From JBFLYO01 sp040756745 (GTDB lineage Bacteria > Bacteroidota > Ignavibacteria > UBA10030 > UBA6906): a DNA stretch of 64,000 nucleotides. Below, piece after piece: positions 7,915 through 15,937 of this stretch (position 1 is its first letter; every line of letters begins with the position of its first letter). The notes beneath the pieces are model-generated. The model ran no database searches. It worked only from the letters and a program-made list of their open reading frames with translations, and was not told where the DNA came from. The stretch spans positions 62,001 through 126,000 of the forward strand of contig JBFLYO010000002.1 in NCBI GenBank assembly GCA_040756745.1, written 5' to 3'. The translations under genes and the position numbers were made by a program.

Positions 7915-8844
7915 CTAATCCCCCCGGATTCGGCGATGGTATTCGCTCATGATGAGTCCAAGCGCGACAGAGAGAAGCCGCGCGTCGGCCTTGTCGGCCC
8001 GCGACGGGATCAAGACGGGAACCTTCCCGCCAACGATGACGTGCGCAAGTCTAAGCCCGGCGAAATATGTCGTGCTCTTGGCCAGACTGTTGGCCGATTC
8101 GATGTTTGCTGCGACCAGGATCTCCGCTCTTCCCGCCACCTTCGACGCGATCCTTTTCTCCGCTGCCGCTTCATTAGAGATGGCATTGTCGAGGGCAAAG
8201 GGGCCGTCAACGAGGCATCCCTTGATCTGCCCCCGTTCGTTCATCTTTGACAGCGCAGCCGCGTCGATGGTTGACTGAAGGGCGGGTAGAACGAACTCCG
8301 TCGCCGACAGAACCGCCACCTTCGGGCATTCGTTCCCGAGGGCATGAGCCACCTCGACCGCGTTGACGATCAGCTCCACCTTGTTCTTCAGATCGGGAGC
8401 GAGGGTCATGCCGCCGTCGGTGATCATGATGAACTTGTTTTCCTCGCGCGGTGGATACTCGAGCACGAAGATATCGCTGAGAAGTCTCCCGGTCCTGAGC
8501 CCGCACTTTTCGTCGAGGACGGCGCGCATCATCGTTCCCGTGTCCACGCTTCCCTTCAGGAGGATGTCCGCCTCGCCGTCGCGTGCCGCCGTGACGGCAC
8601 GTTGCAGCGCTCCCTGCGGGTCGGGTTCATGGATCACCGTAACGCGCGAAGAATCGATCGCGCGTCCCCCGATCCCGCGTGCGATCTGCTCCCCGTCACC
8701 GACAAGCAGAAACGTCACGCGGAGCGCCTTGAGGGAATCCCGGATTGCCTCAAACGTCTCCGCATTCGACGGCATTACGACCGCCACCCGTTGCGGCAAG
8801 AAGGTGGAGGCATTGTTCAGCAGTTGTTCAAAGGTTCCGATCAT
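7915..8844 (-). CDS. ptb: Phosphate butyryltransferase / phosphate acetyltransferase family
   Basis: Transfers an acyl group between CoA and phosphate. Next to butyrate kinase it would complete acyl-CoA to acyl-phosphate to acid plus ATP, or the reverse. The 309-residue product has the family layout, with DILLKGSVDTGTMMRAVLD (about residues 85-103), FIMITDGGMTLAPDL and LVDGPFALDNAISNEAA. The start was set at the ATG at 8844 (MIGTFEQLL), because the longer frame runs into the CCCTCCCTT repeat. Substrate range (butyryl, acetyl or branched acyl) is not resolved. Confidence 0.88.
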   Translation of the reverse strand: MIGTFEQLLNNASTFLPQRVAVVMPSNAETFEAIRDSLKALRVTFLLVGDGEQIARGIGGRAIDSSRVTVIHEPDPQGALQRAVTAARDGEADILLKGSVDTGTMMRAVLDEKCGLRTGRLLSDIFVLEYPPREENKFIMITDGGMTLAPDLKNKVELIVNAVEVAHALGNECPKVAVLSATEFVLPALQSTIDAAALSKMNERGQIKGCLVDGPFALDNAISNEAAAEKRIASKVAGRAEILVAANIESANSLAKSTTYFAGLRLAHVIVGGKVPVLIPSRADKADARLLSVALGLIMSEYHRRIRGD

Positions 8845-8886
8845 GGTAGTGGCTTTGATTTGTGCTCCCCTTATGATGTTCGAATA

Positions 8887-8982
8887 ACCGAACCCACCCC
8901 CAACCCCTCCCTTGAAAAGGGAGGGGATCTTGTTCGTCCCCCTTCCCCGTTTCAAGGGGAAGGGGCCAGGGGATAGGGTTCC
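8887..8982. repeat. Boilerplate intergenic repeat of the CCCCTCCCTTGAAAAGGGAGGGG type
   Basis: Two adjacent imperfect hairpins: CCCCTCCCTT/AAGGGAGGGG at about 8903-8925 and CCCCTTCCCCGTTTC/AAGGGGAAGGGG at about 8938-8967. Both flanks carry CCCACCCCCAACCCC-like and GCCAGGGGATAGGG-like sequence. This composition is a widespread dispersed repeat that often yields false peptides such as PSLEKGGD. It separates buk from ptb and explains the spurious N-terminal extension of ptb. Confidence 0.75.
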
Positions 8983-9012
8983 GTCTGGAATCGCGTTGCG
9001 AGGGTGAGTTGT

Positions 9013-10092
9013 TTAATATTCTCTCGCCTCCACCTCGCCTTTCAGCACCCTTAATGTTCCTTCCGCCATCGACCTCATCTCATCCTCTCCGGGATGCACC
9101 AGCACCGGTGCAATAAACCGAATCCGCTCCGTGATCCAGCCAACAAGCATGGCTGATGTCGCCAGCCCTCCTGTAAGCACCACAGCATCCACCTTGCCCT
9201 TGAGAACGGCGGCCATTGCGCCGATCTCTTTGGCGATCTGGTATCCCATCGCCTCATACACCTCCCGTGCTTTCGCATTCCCTTCCGCAATCATCTGCTC
9301 GACCTCGACGGCGCAGTTCGTTCCGAGATAGGCGACGAGTCCGCCGCGGCCCCGGACGAGATCGCGCATCTGCCGCTCCGTGTACGACCCCGAAAAGCAG
9401 AGGGTGACGAACTGCTGGAGGGGCAAACCGCCGGTCCGTTCGGGAGAAAACGGCCCGTCGCTCGAGGCGTCGTTGATGTCAACTATTCTTCCCCCTTTCA
9501 GAGGTGCGACCGAGATCCCGCCGCCGAGATGGGCGACGATGAACCGGCTGGATTCCAGCGAGATGCCGGTCTCCTGCGCCGCCCGCCGGCCGGCGGCATG
9601 AATATTGAGCGCGTGCGAGAGCGCGCTCCGGGTGACCAGGGGATGACCTGAGTAGCGCGCCAACGGCTCCAGCTCATCAACCGAAACCGGATCGACGACG
9701 TACGCCGTGCATCCATACTCCTGCGCAAGCGCGTGCGCCATGGCGCAGCCGAGGTTCGATGCGTGTTCACCCTGGATGTTTGAACGCGCGTCATCCAGCA
9801 TCCGTTCGTTTACGCGGTACGTCCCCCCGGGAAGCGGCCGCAAGAGCCCCCCGACCCCGGCCACGGCCGATACCGCACTGGCGTGAGCGTGGGCCCATTC
9901 GCGCACTGCCAGTAGCCGGAAATCGAACTGTGCCCAGATGCACGAAAACTTCGTGAGCGATGCAGGATCATGCCGTATCACCTCCGCACACACTTCCCCC
10001 TCCTCCTCGTAGAGCGCCATCTTCGTGGATGTTGACCCGGGATTGACGACCAGGATGCGGTGTGATGGTATCACGATTCTCCCGTTCAGCAA
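9013..10092 (-). CDS. buk: Butyrate kinase
   Basis: ASKHA-fold acid kinase forming or consuming butyryl phosphate with ATP/ADP. The 359-residue length equals the family norm. Phosphate-1 motif ILVVNPGSTSTKMALY is near the N-terminus. Other family segments are RSALSHALNIHAAGRRAA, FIVAHLGGGISVAPLKGG (phosphate-2) and VVLTGGLATSAMLVGWI (adenosine site). The start overlaps the end of hypE by 7 nt, so translation of the two is probably coupled. This is an unusual partnership, because hyp genes normally neighbour hydrogenase genes. ptb lies downstream beyond the boilerplate repeat. Confidence 0.95.
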   Translation of the reverse strand: MLNGRIVIPSHRILVVNPGSTSTKMALYEEEGEVCAEVIRHDPASLTKFSCIWAQFDFRLLAVREWAHAHASAVSAVAGVGGLLRPLPGGTYRVNERMLDDARSNIQGEHASNLGCAMAHALAQEYGCTAYVVDPVSVDELEPLARYSGHPLVTRSALSHALNIHAAGRRAAQETGISLESSRFIVAHLGGGISVAPLKGGRIVDINDASSDGPFSPERTGGLPLQQFVTLCFSGSYTERQMRDLVRGRGGLVAYLGTNCAVEVEQMIAEGNAKAREVYEAMGYQIAKEIGAMAAVLKGKVDAVVLTGGLATSAMLVGWITERIRFIAPVLVHPGEDEMRSMAEGTLRVLKGEVEAREY

Positions 10093-11150
10093 ATCCGGGG
10101 AAGCTGTTCACCCGAAAGCATATCCACCACCCGCGTCCCTCCAATCCCCGTCTTCATCACCACAACGCGAGGGTGGTCCTGCACGACGCTCCCGATAACG
10201 ACGGCATCGCGCCCGAGGGGATGGCGATGCATCGCATCGAGGACGGCGGACGTCGAATCGGGCGGGACAAAGGCGAGGAGCTTCCCCTCATTTGCAACGT
10301 ACAATGGATCAAGTCCAAGGATCTCGCAGGCACCACGAACGTCGTCGGTCAGTGGGATGGCTTCTTCAGTGATGAAGATGCCGACGCCTGCCGATCCGGC
10401 GATCTCATTCAGTGCGCTTGCCACACCCCCCCGGGTTGGATCCCGAAGCACATGCAGCTCCCCCGCGCCGAACATCGCATCCACTAGCCCGTTGAGCGGG
10501 GCGGTGTCGCTGGCGATCGCGGTTTCGAACTCGAGTCCTTCGCGGACCGACATGATTGCTATCCCGTGCACCGCGATCGGGCCATTGACAATAATATTGT
10601 CGCCAGGCCTGGCGTTCCGCGGGTTGATGGTCCTCCCGGGAGGAATCACGCCGATGCCGGTGGTGGTGACGAACATCCGGTCACCCTTCCCCTTGTCAAC
10701 GACCTTCGTGTCACCTGTTGCCAGCTCGACTCCGGCCCGCTGCGCCGCCGACTTCATCGATTGGACGACCCGCCAGAGGTCCTCCATCGGCAGGCCCTCT
10801 TCGAGGATAAAGCCGACAGAGAGGTATTTCGGGTTCGCGCCGCACATCGCCAGGTCATTGACGGTGCCGTTGACGGCCAATTCGCCGATGTCTCCTCCGG
10901 GGAAAAACAGGGGGTTGACAACGTACCCATCAGTTGACAAAGCGAGCGTCGTGTTGCCGAGCGTGAATACAGCCCCATCGTGCAATGGCGCAAGCAGCGG
11001 ATTGTCGAACTGCGAGAGAAACATCTTTTCGATCAACTGATGGGTCAGCCGACCGCCGCCGCCGTGAGCGAGCAGGACGGTCTTGTAGTCCGTGATGGGG
11101 ACCGGACAACTGAGCCCGGAGAGCATGTCGACCGTTTGGTTTTTCTCCAT
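10086..11150 (-). CDS. hypE: Hydrogenase maturation protein HypE (carbamoyl dehydratase)
   Basis: HypE takes a carbamoyl group from HypF onto its C-terminal Cys and dehydrates it to the thiocyanate that supplies the CN ligands of the [NiFe] site. The 354-residue protein ends in LPRIC, with the required terminal Cys. It carries the PurM-like ATP-binding features GGGGRLTHQLI (near the N-terminus), FFPGGDIGELAVNGTVND and LRDPTRGGVASALNEI. The start was placed at the ATG at 11150 (MEKNQTVDML). The longer frame reads back through the hypD stop. It sits 19 nt after hypD. Confidence 0.97.
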   Translation of the reverse strand: MEKNQTVDMLSGLSCPVPITDYKTVLLAHGGGGRLTHQLIEKMFLSQFDNPLLAPLHDGAVFTLGNTTLALSTDGYVVNPLFFPGGDIGELAVNGTVNDLAMCGANPKYLSVGFILEEGLPMEDLWRVVQSMKSAAQRAGVELATGDTKVVDKGKGDRMFVTTTGIGVIPPGRTINPRNARPGDNIIVNGPIAVHGIAIMSVREGLEFETAIASDTAPLNGLVDAMFGAGELHVLRDPTRGGVASALNEIAGSAGVGIFITEEAIPLTDDVRGACEILGLDPLYVANEGKLLAFVPPDSTSAVLDAMHRHPLGRDAVVIGSVVQDHPRVVVMKTGIGGTRVVDMLSGEQLPRIC

Positions 11151-11169
11151 CGTCGTTCTCCGTGCGGAG

Positions 11170-12279
11170 TCAGGCAGGCTGGGCCTCTCTGTTCTCCAGA
11201 CGGCCATAATGGTAATATGCAGCGCAGGCACCTTCCGAAGAAACCATCGGGGCGCCGAGCGGATGTTCCGGAGTGCACTTCCCACCGAAGGCCTCACATT
11301 CGTGGGGGCGCTTCACCCCGCGCAATATTGATCCGGCGATGCAGAGCGATGACTCCTGTGCTGCGATGCCGGCTACGTCAAATTCACGCTCCGCGTCGAA
11401 TGACGCGAATTCCTCGCGCAGCTTGTAGCCGCTTCGAGGGATTTCTCCGATGCCCCGCCACTTCCGGTCGGACACTTCAAACACCTCACCGATCAACTTT
11501 TGTGCCGCGACGTTTCCCTCCCGGCGGACTGAGCGAACATACTGGTTTTCGACCTCGCTGCGCCCCGCCTCGAGCAGCTTTACAGCCATGTACACCCCCT
11601 GGAGAATGTCTACCGGTTCGAAACCGGTGACGACGATCGGCACGTTGTACCGGGCCGCAAGCGGGATGTACTCTTCAAAGCCCATTACGGTGCAGACATG
11701 TCCCGCTGCGAGGAATGCCTGCACGCAGTTCCCCGGGGATGAGAGGAGCGCTTCGATCGCCGGGGGGACGAGGACATGCGAGCAGAGGAGGAAAAAGTTG
11801 TTGAGGCCGAGCTTCCGCGCCTGCCAGACCGACATGGCGTTCGCGGGGGCGGTCGTCTCGAAGCCGACCCCGAAGAACACCACCTTCTTTTCGGGGTGTT
11901 GCCGCGCCATTGCTACGGCATCGAGCGGGGAATAGACCATCCGTACCTCTCCCCCTTCTGCTTTCACGGTGAGCAGGTCTTTCGTCGAACCAGGGACGCG
12001 CAGCATATCGCCGAACGATGTGAAGATGACGTCCGGTCTCGATGCAATCGCGATGGCCTTGTCGATGATCTCCAGCGGCGTCACGCAAACGGGACAACCG
12101 GGGCCGTGGACGAGCGTGATGCCGGACGGAAGCATCGATTCGATCCCGTACTTGACGATGGTATGGGTCTGCCCTCCGCAGATCTCCATGATCGTCCAGG
12201 GTCGCGTCACGGCCGCGTGAATAGCCCCTGCGATCCTGCGAGCCGCCTCACCGTCACGGTATTCGTCGATGTACCGCAT
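11170..12279 (-). CDS. hypD: Hydrogenase maturation protein HypD
   Basis: Iron-sulfur scaffold on which, with HypC, the Fe(CN)2CO unit of [NiFe]-hydrogenase is assembled. The 369-residue protein keeps the key cysteines: MEICGGQTHTIVKYG, HGPGCPVCVTPLEI and LLCSHVLVPPA. It also has the C-terminal 4Fe-4S ligand set spread over SLCIAG, PHECEAFGGKCTPE and GACAAYYHYG. It follows hypC after 2 nt. Confidence 0.98.
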   Translation of the reverse strand: MRYIDEYRDGEAARRIAGAIHAAVTRPWTIMEICGGQTHTIVKYGIESMLPSGITLVHGPGCPVCVTPLEIIDKAIAIASRPDVIFTSFGDMLRVPGSTKDLLTVKAEGGEVRMVYSPLDAVAMARQHPEKKVVFFGVGFETTAPANAMSVWQARKLGLNNFFLLCSHVLVPPAIEALLSSPGNCVQAFLAAGHVCTVMGFEEYIPLAARYNVPIVVTGFEPVDILQGVYMAVKLLEAGRSEVENQYVRSVRREGNVAAQKLIGEVFEVSDRKWRGIGEIPRSGYKLREEFASFDAEREFDVAGIAAQESSLCIAGSILRGVKRPHECEAFGGKCTPEHPLGAPMVSSEGACAAYYHYGRLENREAQPA

Positions 12280-12281
12280 GG

Positions 12282-12545
12282 CTACCTCTCGCCTTCCTCC
12301 GGATCTTTGAGTTCGTCGAGCGAATTCCCCATCTCATCGAAGAGCTTGAGCGTTTCAAGCGCTTCCTTCTCGTCGACGGTGCTTATCGCGAAACCGACAT
12401 GGACGATCACGTAGGATCCGACCCGGGCCTCCGGAACCCACTCAAGGCAGACGCCCTTCTGGATCCCTCCAAAGCTGACCGTCCCCATCCTGGGAGACCC
12501 ACCTTCGTTGATGGCGAGGATTTTACCGGGGATGGCGAGGCACAT
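12282..12545 (-). CDS. hypC: Hydrogenase maturation chaperone HypC
   Basis: A small chaperone that binds HypD and later the hydrogenase large-subunit precursor through its N-terminal Cys. The 87-residue product starts MCLAIPGKILAI, the canonical signature with Cys2. Next is GTVSFGGIQKGVCLEWVPEA and the OB-fold core YVIVHVGFAISTVDE. The start is at 12545; the long upstream frame is a shadow. It overlaps the 3' end of the upstream HypC-like gene by 23 nt. Confidence 0.97.
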   Translation of the reverse strand: MCLAIPGKILAINEGGSPRMGTVSFGGIQKGVCLEWVPEARVGSYVIVHVGFAISTVDEKEALETLKLFDEMGNSLDELKDPEEGER

Positions 12546-12741
12546 GAGGTTGTCCCTTCGTTGATTCCATGTGTTCGAGCGCGATGGCGACTCCCGACTC
12601 GATGAGTACCCGGTCTCCCACCGCCGCATCTTCCACGAGGGAGATGGGCACGCGGACAAATGCGGCGCCGACACGCACCCGCGCCATGCGAACTTCTCCT
12701 TCGAGGCACAGTTCAACAATTTCGCCGCTGATCAGATTCAT
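12523..12741 (-). CDS. Second HypC/HupF-like protein without the N-terminal Cys
   Basis: A 72-residue product with the HypC-type OB-fold pattern: a short first strand (MNLISGEIVELCLEG), then EVRMARVRVGAAFVRVPISLV and VGDRVLIESGVAIALEHM. The catalytic MCxxxPG start of true HypC is absent, and the only Cys (in ELCLEG) is at about residue 12. It is sandwiched between hypF (4-nt overlap) and hypC (23-nt overlap), so it is translationally coupled to both. It may be a non-catalytic subunit or regulator of the HypC-HypD complex. The family call rests on pattern and context only. Confidence 0.62.
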   Translation of the reverse strand: MNLISGEIVELCLEGEVRMARVRVGAAFVRVPISLVEDAAVGDRVLIESGVAIALEHMESTKGQPHVPRHPR

Positions 12742-15062
12742 GCCGGCTCCCGGCGGGACCTCAGCGTTGCCGCGTAGATCTGACCGAGCGCAATCCCCCC
12801 GTCGTTCGGCGGTACCCGCTGATGCCAGTACGGGAGAAAGCCCTCTTCTCGCAGCCGCTGGACGGTCCGTTCGGTCAGGTACGCGTTCTGGAAGCAGCCT
12901 CCGCTGAGGACGACGCGTCCGTCCCCGTTGCGCCGCGCGACATCAATGATGAGCTCGACGAGTGCGTTGTGAAACCGTGCGGAGATCCGGCGGATCGGCG
13001 TGCCGGCCCGAAGATCCCGGAGGATGTCTGCAATAACGCCTGACCAGTCGGCGATCCATTGCGGGGCGTGAGGGTCCCTTTCCCCACCCACGGCAGTGAA
13101 AAGCTCGCACCGGTATGAGTCTGCCACGTTTTCTCCGGCGAGTGCGAACTCAAGATCCATCGCGGCCTGCCCCTCGAAGTTGCTTATCTGCCGGAGTCCG
13201 ACGAGCGACGCGACGGCGTCGAAGAGTCTCCCTGCGCTCGACGTCAGCGGGGCATTGACTCCTCGCTCCAACATTGTAATCAGCGTGAAAGTCTCGCGTT
13301 GAGTGAATGCGCGGACCGGCGCAAGGTCGGCGCGTGCCAATGCGCTTGTCCCGTATAGTTCATACAGGAGGCCCAGTGCGGAGCGTCGCGGCTCACGCGC
13401 GGCCCGGTCTCCTCCGGGTAGCCGGAAGCGGCGAAACGTGGCGACCCGCGAAAACTCTTCTCCGTTCGTCCGCAGAAACTCTCCTCCCCAGACCGTCCCA
13501 TCCGTCCCGTACCCGGTTCCGTCCCACGAGACGCCGAGGACCGCCCCGTTGATGCTGTTCTCAGCCATGCAGGAAGCAATGTGGGCTGCATGATGTTGTA
13601 CGGGGAGGACGGGGAGTGCGATGGAGTGCGCAAGGCGGGTCGAATGATAGTCGGGATGCATATCCGCCGCCACCGCGGCGGGTCGAATTGCAAACATCGA
13701 CTGGAGGTCGCGCACCGCCGCGCCGAAGGCATCAAGCGACTGCGGCGTATCCAGGTCGCCGAGATGCTGGCTGATGAATGCGTCCCGGCCCCTGGCAACG
13801 GCAACCACACTTTTGAGATGTGCGCCGACCGCAAGCAGTTCGGGCGTGTCGTATTCCGTGCGGATGGGGAGAGGGGAGTATCCCCTGGCGCGGCGGAGAA
13901 CAAGTTCGCGCCCCAGCAGAACACGCGCGATCGAGTCGTCCGCATGCCGCACAATTGGTCTGTTGTGAACGAGAAACGCGTCGGCGATCCCCCGCAACCG
14001 GTCAAGTGCCTGTAGTTCGTCGATGCAGATCGGCTCATCGGACAGGTTACCGCTCGTTGCGACGATCGGTGTGCCAATCTCATGCATCAGCAGATGATGC
14101 AGCGGAGTATAGGGGAGCATGATCCCCAGATTCGGGTTGCGGGGGGCAACCGGAGAATTCAAGCTGCAGATTCCCCCAAGCGCACCATCCATCTCCGGCC
14201 GTTTACGAAGGAGGACGATTGGAGACTCCGGCGATTGCAGAAGCCGCTTTTCGAGCGGAGAGACCTCGCACAGCGCTGCAGCAACCCCTGCATCCGGGAC
14301 CATCAGCGCAAACGGCTTCTCTTCGCGGCGCTTCCGTCGCCGCAGCAATGCAACCGCGTCGGCGTTTCCCGCATCGACGAGGAGCTGAAATCCTCCAAGT
14401 CCTTTCAGTGCGATGATTCCGCCGTTTCGAAGAATTCGGACAGCTTCTAGCAATGCCTCGTCGCGTCCGGCCCTCACCGCCCCCTGAGCGTCCCAGAGCG
14501 CGAGTTGAGGCCCGCACTGCGGGCAGGCAATCGGCTGTGCATGAAAACGGCGGTCGGCGGGGTTATCGTATTCCTTCCGACACTTGTCGCACATGGAGAA
14601 GATCTTCATCGAGATGTTCGGCCGGTCGTAGGGGAGCGACTCGATGATCGTGAAGCGGGGACCACAGTTTGTGCAGTTCGTGAAGGGATACCGGTGTCGC
14701 CGGTTTCGGGGGTCGAAGACTTCGGCGACGCATTCCGGGCACGACGCGATGTCGGGGAGGACCAGGGCACGGATTTCACCCTCAGAGGAACTCTCGCGGA
14801 TATCGAATGTCGAAAAACCGACGGGGTCGAGGAAGGAAGATTCAAGACTCTGGATCGATGCCAGCGGAGGCTTCTCAGCGCCGACGCGAAGGATGAACCG
14901 GTCGATCGCTTCCTGCTCACCCTCCGTCTCAACGAACACGCCCTGCGGCGTGTTCATCACCCACCCCGTCAGACCGAGGTCCTGGGCGAGCCGGTAAATG
15001 AACGGACGAAACCCAACTCCCTGTACCACTCCGCGGATTGCGATATGGGCGCGAGAGGTCAT
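12738..15062 (-). CDS. hypF: Carbamoyltransferase HypF
   Basis: Makes carbamoyl-AMP from carbamoyl phosphate and transfers the carbamoyl group to HypE. The 774 residues show all modules: acylphosphatase-like (IRGVVQGVGFRPFIYRLA, residues 8-25), paired zinc fingers (CPECVAEV to CTNCGPRF, and CDKCRKEY to CPQCGPQ, about 108-185), a YrdC-like domain (about 200-390) and a Kae1-like domain (VQHHAAHIAS, GVSWDGTGYGTDGTVWGGEF, LSGGCFQNAYL). An exact sigma54 promoter match ends 16 bp before the ATG, which would leave a very short leader. hypB lies upstream across 212 nt of simple repeats. Confidence 0.98.
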   Translation of the reverse strand: MTSRAHIAIRGVVQGVGFRPFIYRLAQDLGLTGWVMNTPQGVFVETEGEQEAIDRFILRVGAEKPPLASIQSLESSFLDPVGFSTFDIRESSSEGEIRALVLPDIASCPECVAEVFDPRNRRHRYPFTNCTNCGPRFTIIESLPYDRPNISMKIFSMCDKCRKEYDNPADRRFHAQPIACPQCGPQLALWDAQGAVRAGRDEALLEAVRILRNGGIIALKGLGGFQLLVDAGNADAVALLRRRKRREEKPFALMVPDAGVAAALCEVSPLEKRLLQSPESPIVLLRKRPEMDGALGGICSLNSPVAPRNPNLGIMLPYTPLHHLLMHEIGTPIVATSGNLSDEPICIDELQALDRLRGIADAFLVHNRPIVRHADDSIARVLLGRELVLRRARGYSPLPIRTEYDTPELLAVGAHLKSVVAVARGRDAFISQHLGDLDTPQSLDAFGAAVRDLQSMFAIRPAAVAADMHPDYHSTRLAHSIALPVLPVQHHAAHIASCMAENSINGAVLGVSWDGTGYGTDGTVWGGEFLRTNGEEFSRVATFRRFRLPGGDRAAREPRRSALGLLYELYGTSALARADLAPVRAFTQRETFTLITMLERGVNAPLTSSAGRLFDAVASLVGLRQISNFEGQAAMDLEFALAGENVADSYRCELFTAVGGERDPHAPQWIADWSGVIADILRDLRAGTPIRRISARFHNALVELIIDVARRNGDGRVVLSGGCFQNAYLTERTVQRLREEGFLPYWHQRVPPNDGGIALGQIYAATLRSRREPA

Positions 15063-15077
15063 CGCCCCAGTCGGCGC

Positions 15078-15092
15078 GCAAGTGTCGTGCCA
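15078..15092 (-). promoter_or_regulatory. sigma54 (-24/-12) promoter of hypF
   Basis: The minus strand reads TGGCACG-ACAC-TTGC, a full match to the sigma54 consensus with correct GG-to-GC spacing. The predicted start near 15066 lies only about 4 nt before the hypF ATG, so the leader would be minimal. sigma54 control of hyp genes is known from the E. coli hypBCDE promoter. Confidence 0.72.
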
Positions 15093-15141
15093 TGGAGAAG
15101 TAAGGAAAAAGGGGCGGAGGGGAGCGAAAAGGATAGAATAT

Positions 15142-15156
15142 TTGCAGAATTAGGAA
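15142..15156 (+). promoter_or_regulatory. Candidate upstream activator site for hypF
   Basis: TTGCAGAATTAGGAA lies about 58 bp upstream of the hypF -24 element. It differs at one base from TTGCAGAATTGGGAA before the multihaem cytochrome (59917-59931) and shares CASAATTNGGAA with the site before usp. Confidence 0.5.
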
Positions 15157-15172
15157 GGGGGACGGAGGGGAT

Positions 15173-15268
15173 TCTTGAGATCGAGAGTGAGGTTAAGGTG
15201 GAGGTTAAGGTTAAGGAAAAGGTTGAGGATGAGATTTAGATTGAGATTTAGACTGAGATTAAGGGGGA
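15173..15268. repeat. Purine-rich GAGATT / GGTTAAGG simple repeat
   Basis: A degenerate run of hexamers such as GAGGTTAAGG, GGTTGAGG and GAGATTTAGATTGAGATT. The same units, in either orientation, recur at 20866-21034 and 53930-53977. It separates hypB from hypF and has no coding potential. Confidence 0.75.
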
Positions 15269-15274
15269 GGCAGA

Positions 15275-15937
15275 TCAAGGTCTGTGGACAGCGTTTGCCT
15301 GATCTGTAAGCCAGTCACACCAGGAAGCGATGCCCGCACCGGTGGTGCAGGAGGTTTCGAATACCTTCAGCGAAGGGTTGATCTTCAGGGCGTTCTCCTT
15401 CAGTCGGCCGAGGTCGCAGGGGATGTACGGGAGGAGGTCGATCTTGTTGATGACCAGGACCGTGGCATTGCGGAACATTCCAGGGTACTTCAACGGCTTA
15501 TCGTCACCTTCGGTCGTCGCAGCCACCACGACCTTCATCGCCTCCCCGAGGTCGTAGTTGGAGGGACAGACGAGGTTGCCGACGTTTTCAATGACGAGCA
15601 GCCGGATCTTCGACAGATCGATCCGCGTGAGCGCATCGCGGACAAGATTCGCCTCGAGATGGCATCCCCCAGCGGTGACGATCTGCACGGCGGGGACGTT
15701 GTACTTTGCCACCCGCTGGGCGTCGAGATCGGTCTGGACGTCTCCCTCAATCACTGCCGCCGACACCGATATGCCGATGCGTCCCAGGGTTTGCTCCAGG
15801 ATGCTCGTCTTGCCGGCGCCCGGGGAGCTTACCATGTTGATGACGAACACGCCGTGGCGGGCAAACAACGAGCGGTTCTCCGCCGCGATCTGGTCGTTCT
15901 TCTCAAGGACTTTTCGCTCAATGGTAATGACGCTCAT
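15275..15937 (-). CDS. hypB: Hydrogenase nickel-insertion GTPase HypB
   Basis: A SIMIBI-class GTPase delivering nickel with HypA. The 220-residue product has the P-loop SSPGAGKTSILEQTL, Asp/Glu switch region VIEGDVQTDLD, the metal-site Cys-His in GGCHLEANLV, CPSNYDLGE and the guanine-specific NKIDLL. There is no N-terminal His-rich stretch, so it lacks the nickel-storage extension seen in some HypB. The start at 15937 (MSVITIERKV) overlaps the hypA stop by ATGA. Confidence 0.97.
   Translation of the reverse strand: MSVITIERKVLEKNDQIAAENRSLFARHGVFVINMVSSPGAGKTSILEQTLGRIGISVSAAVIEGDVQTDLDAQRVAKYNVPAVQIVTAGGCHLEANLVRDALTRIDLSKIRLLVIENVGNLVCPSNYDLGEAMKVVVAATTEGDDKPLKYPGMFRNATVLVINKIDLLPYIPCDLGRLKENALKINPSLKVFETSCTTGAGIASWCDWLTDQANAVHRP

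Noticed and set aside
8845..8955. N-terminal extension of ptb (FKGGVGGGF)
   Set aside because: It is the translated CCCTCCCTT repeat, a common source of false peptides.
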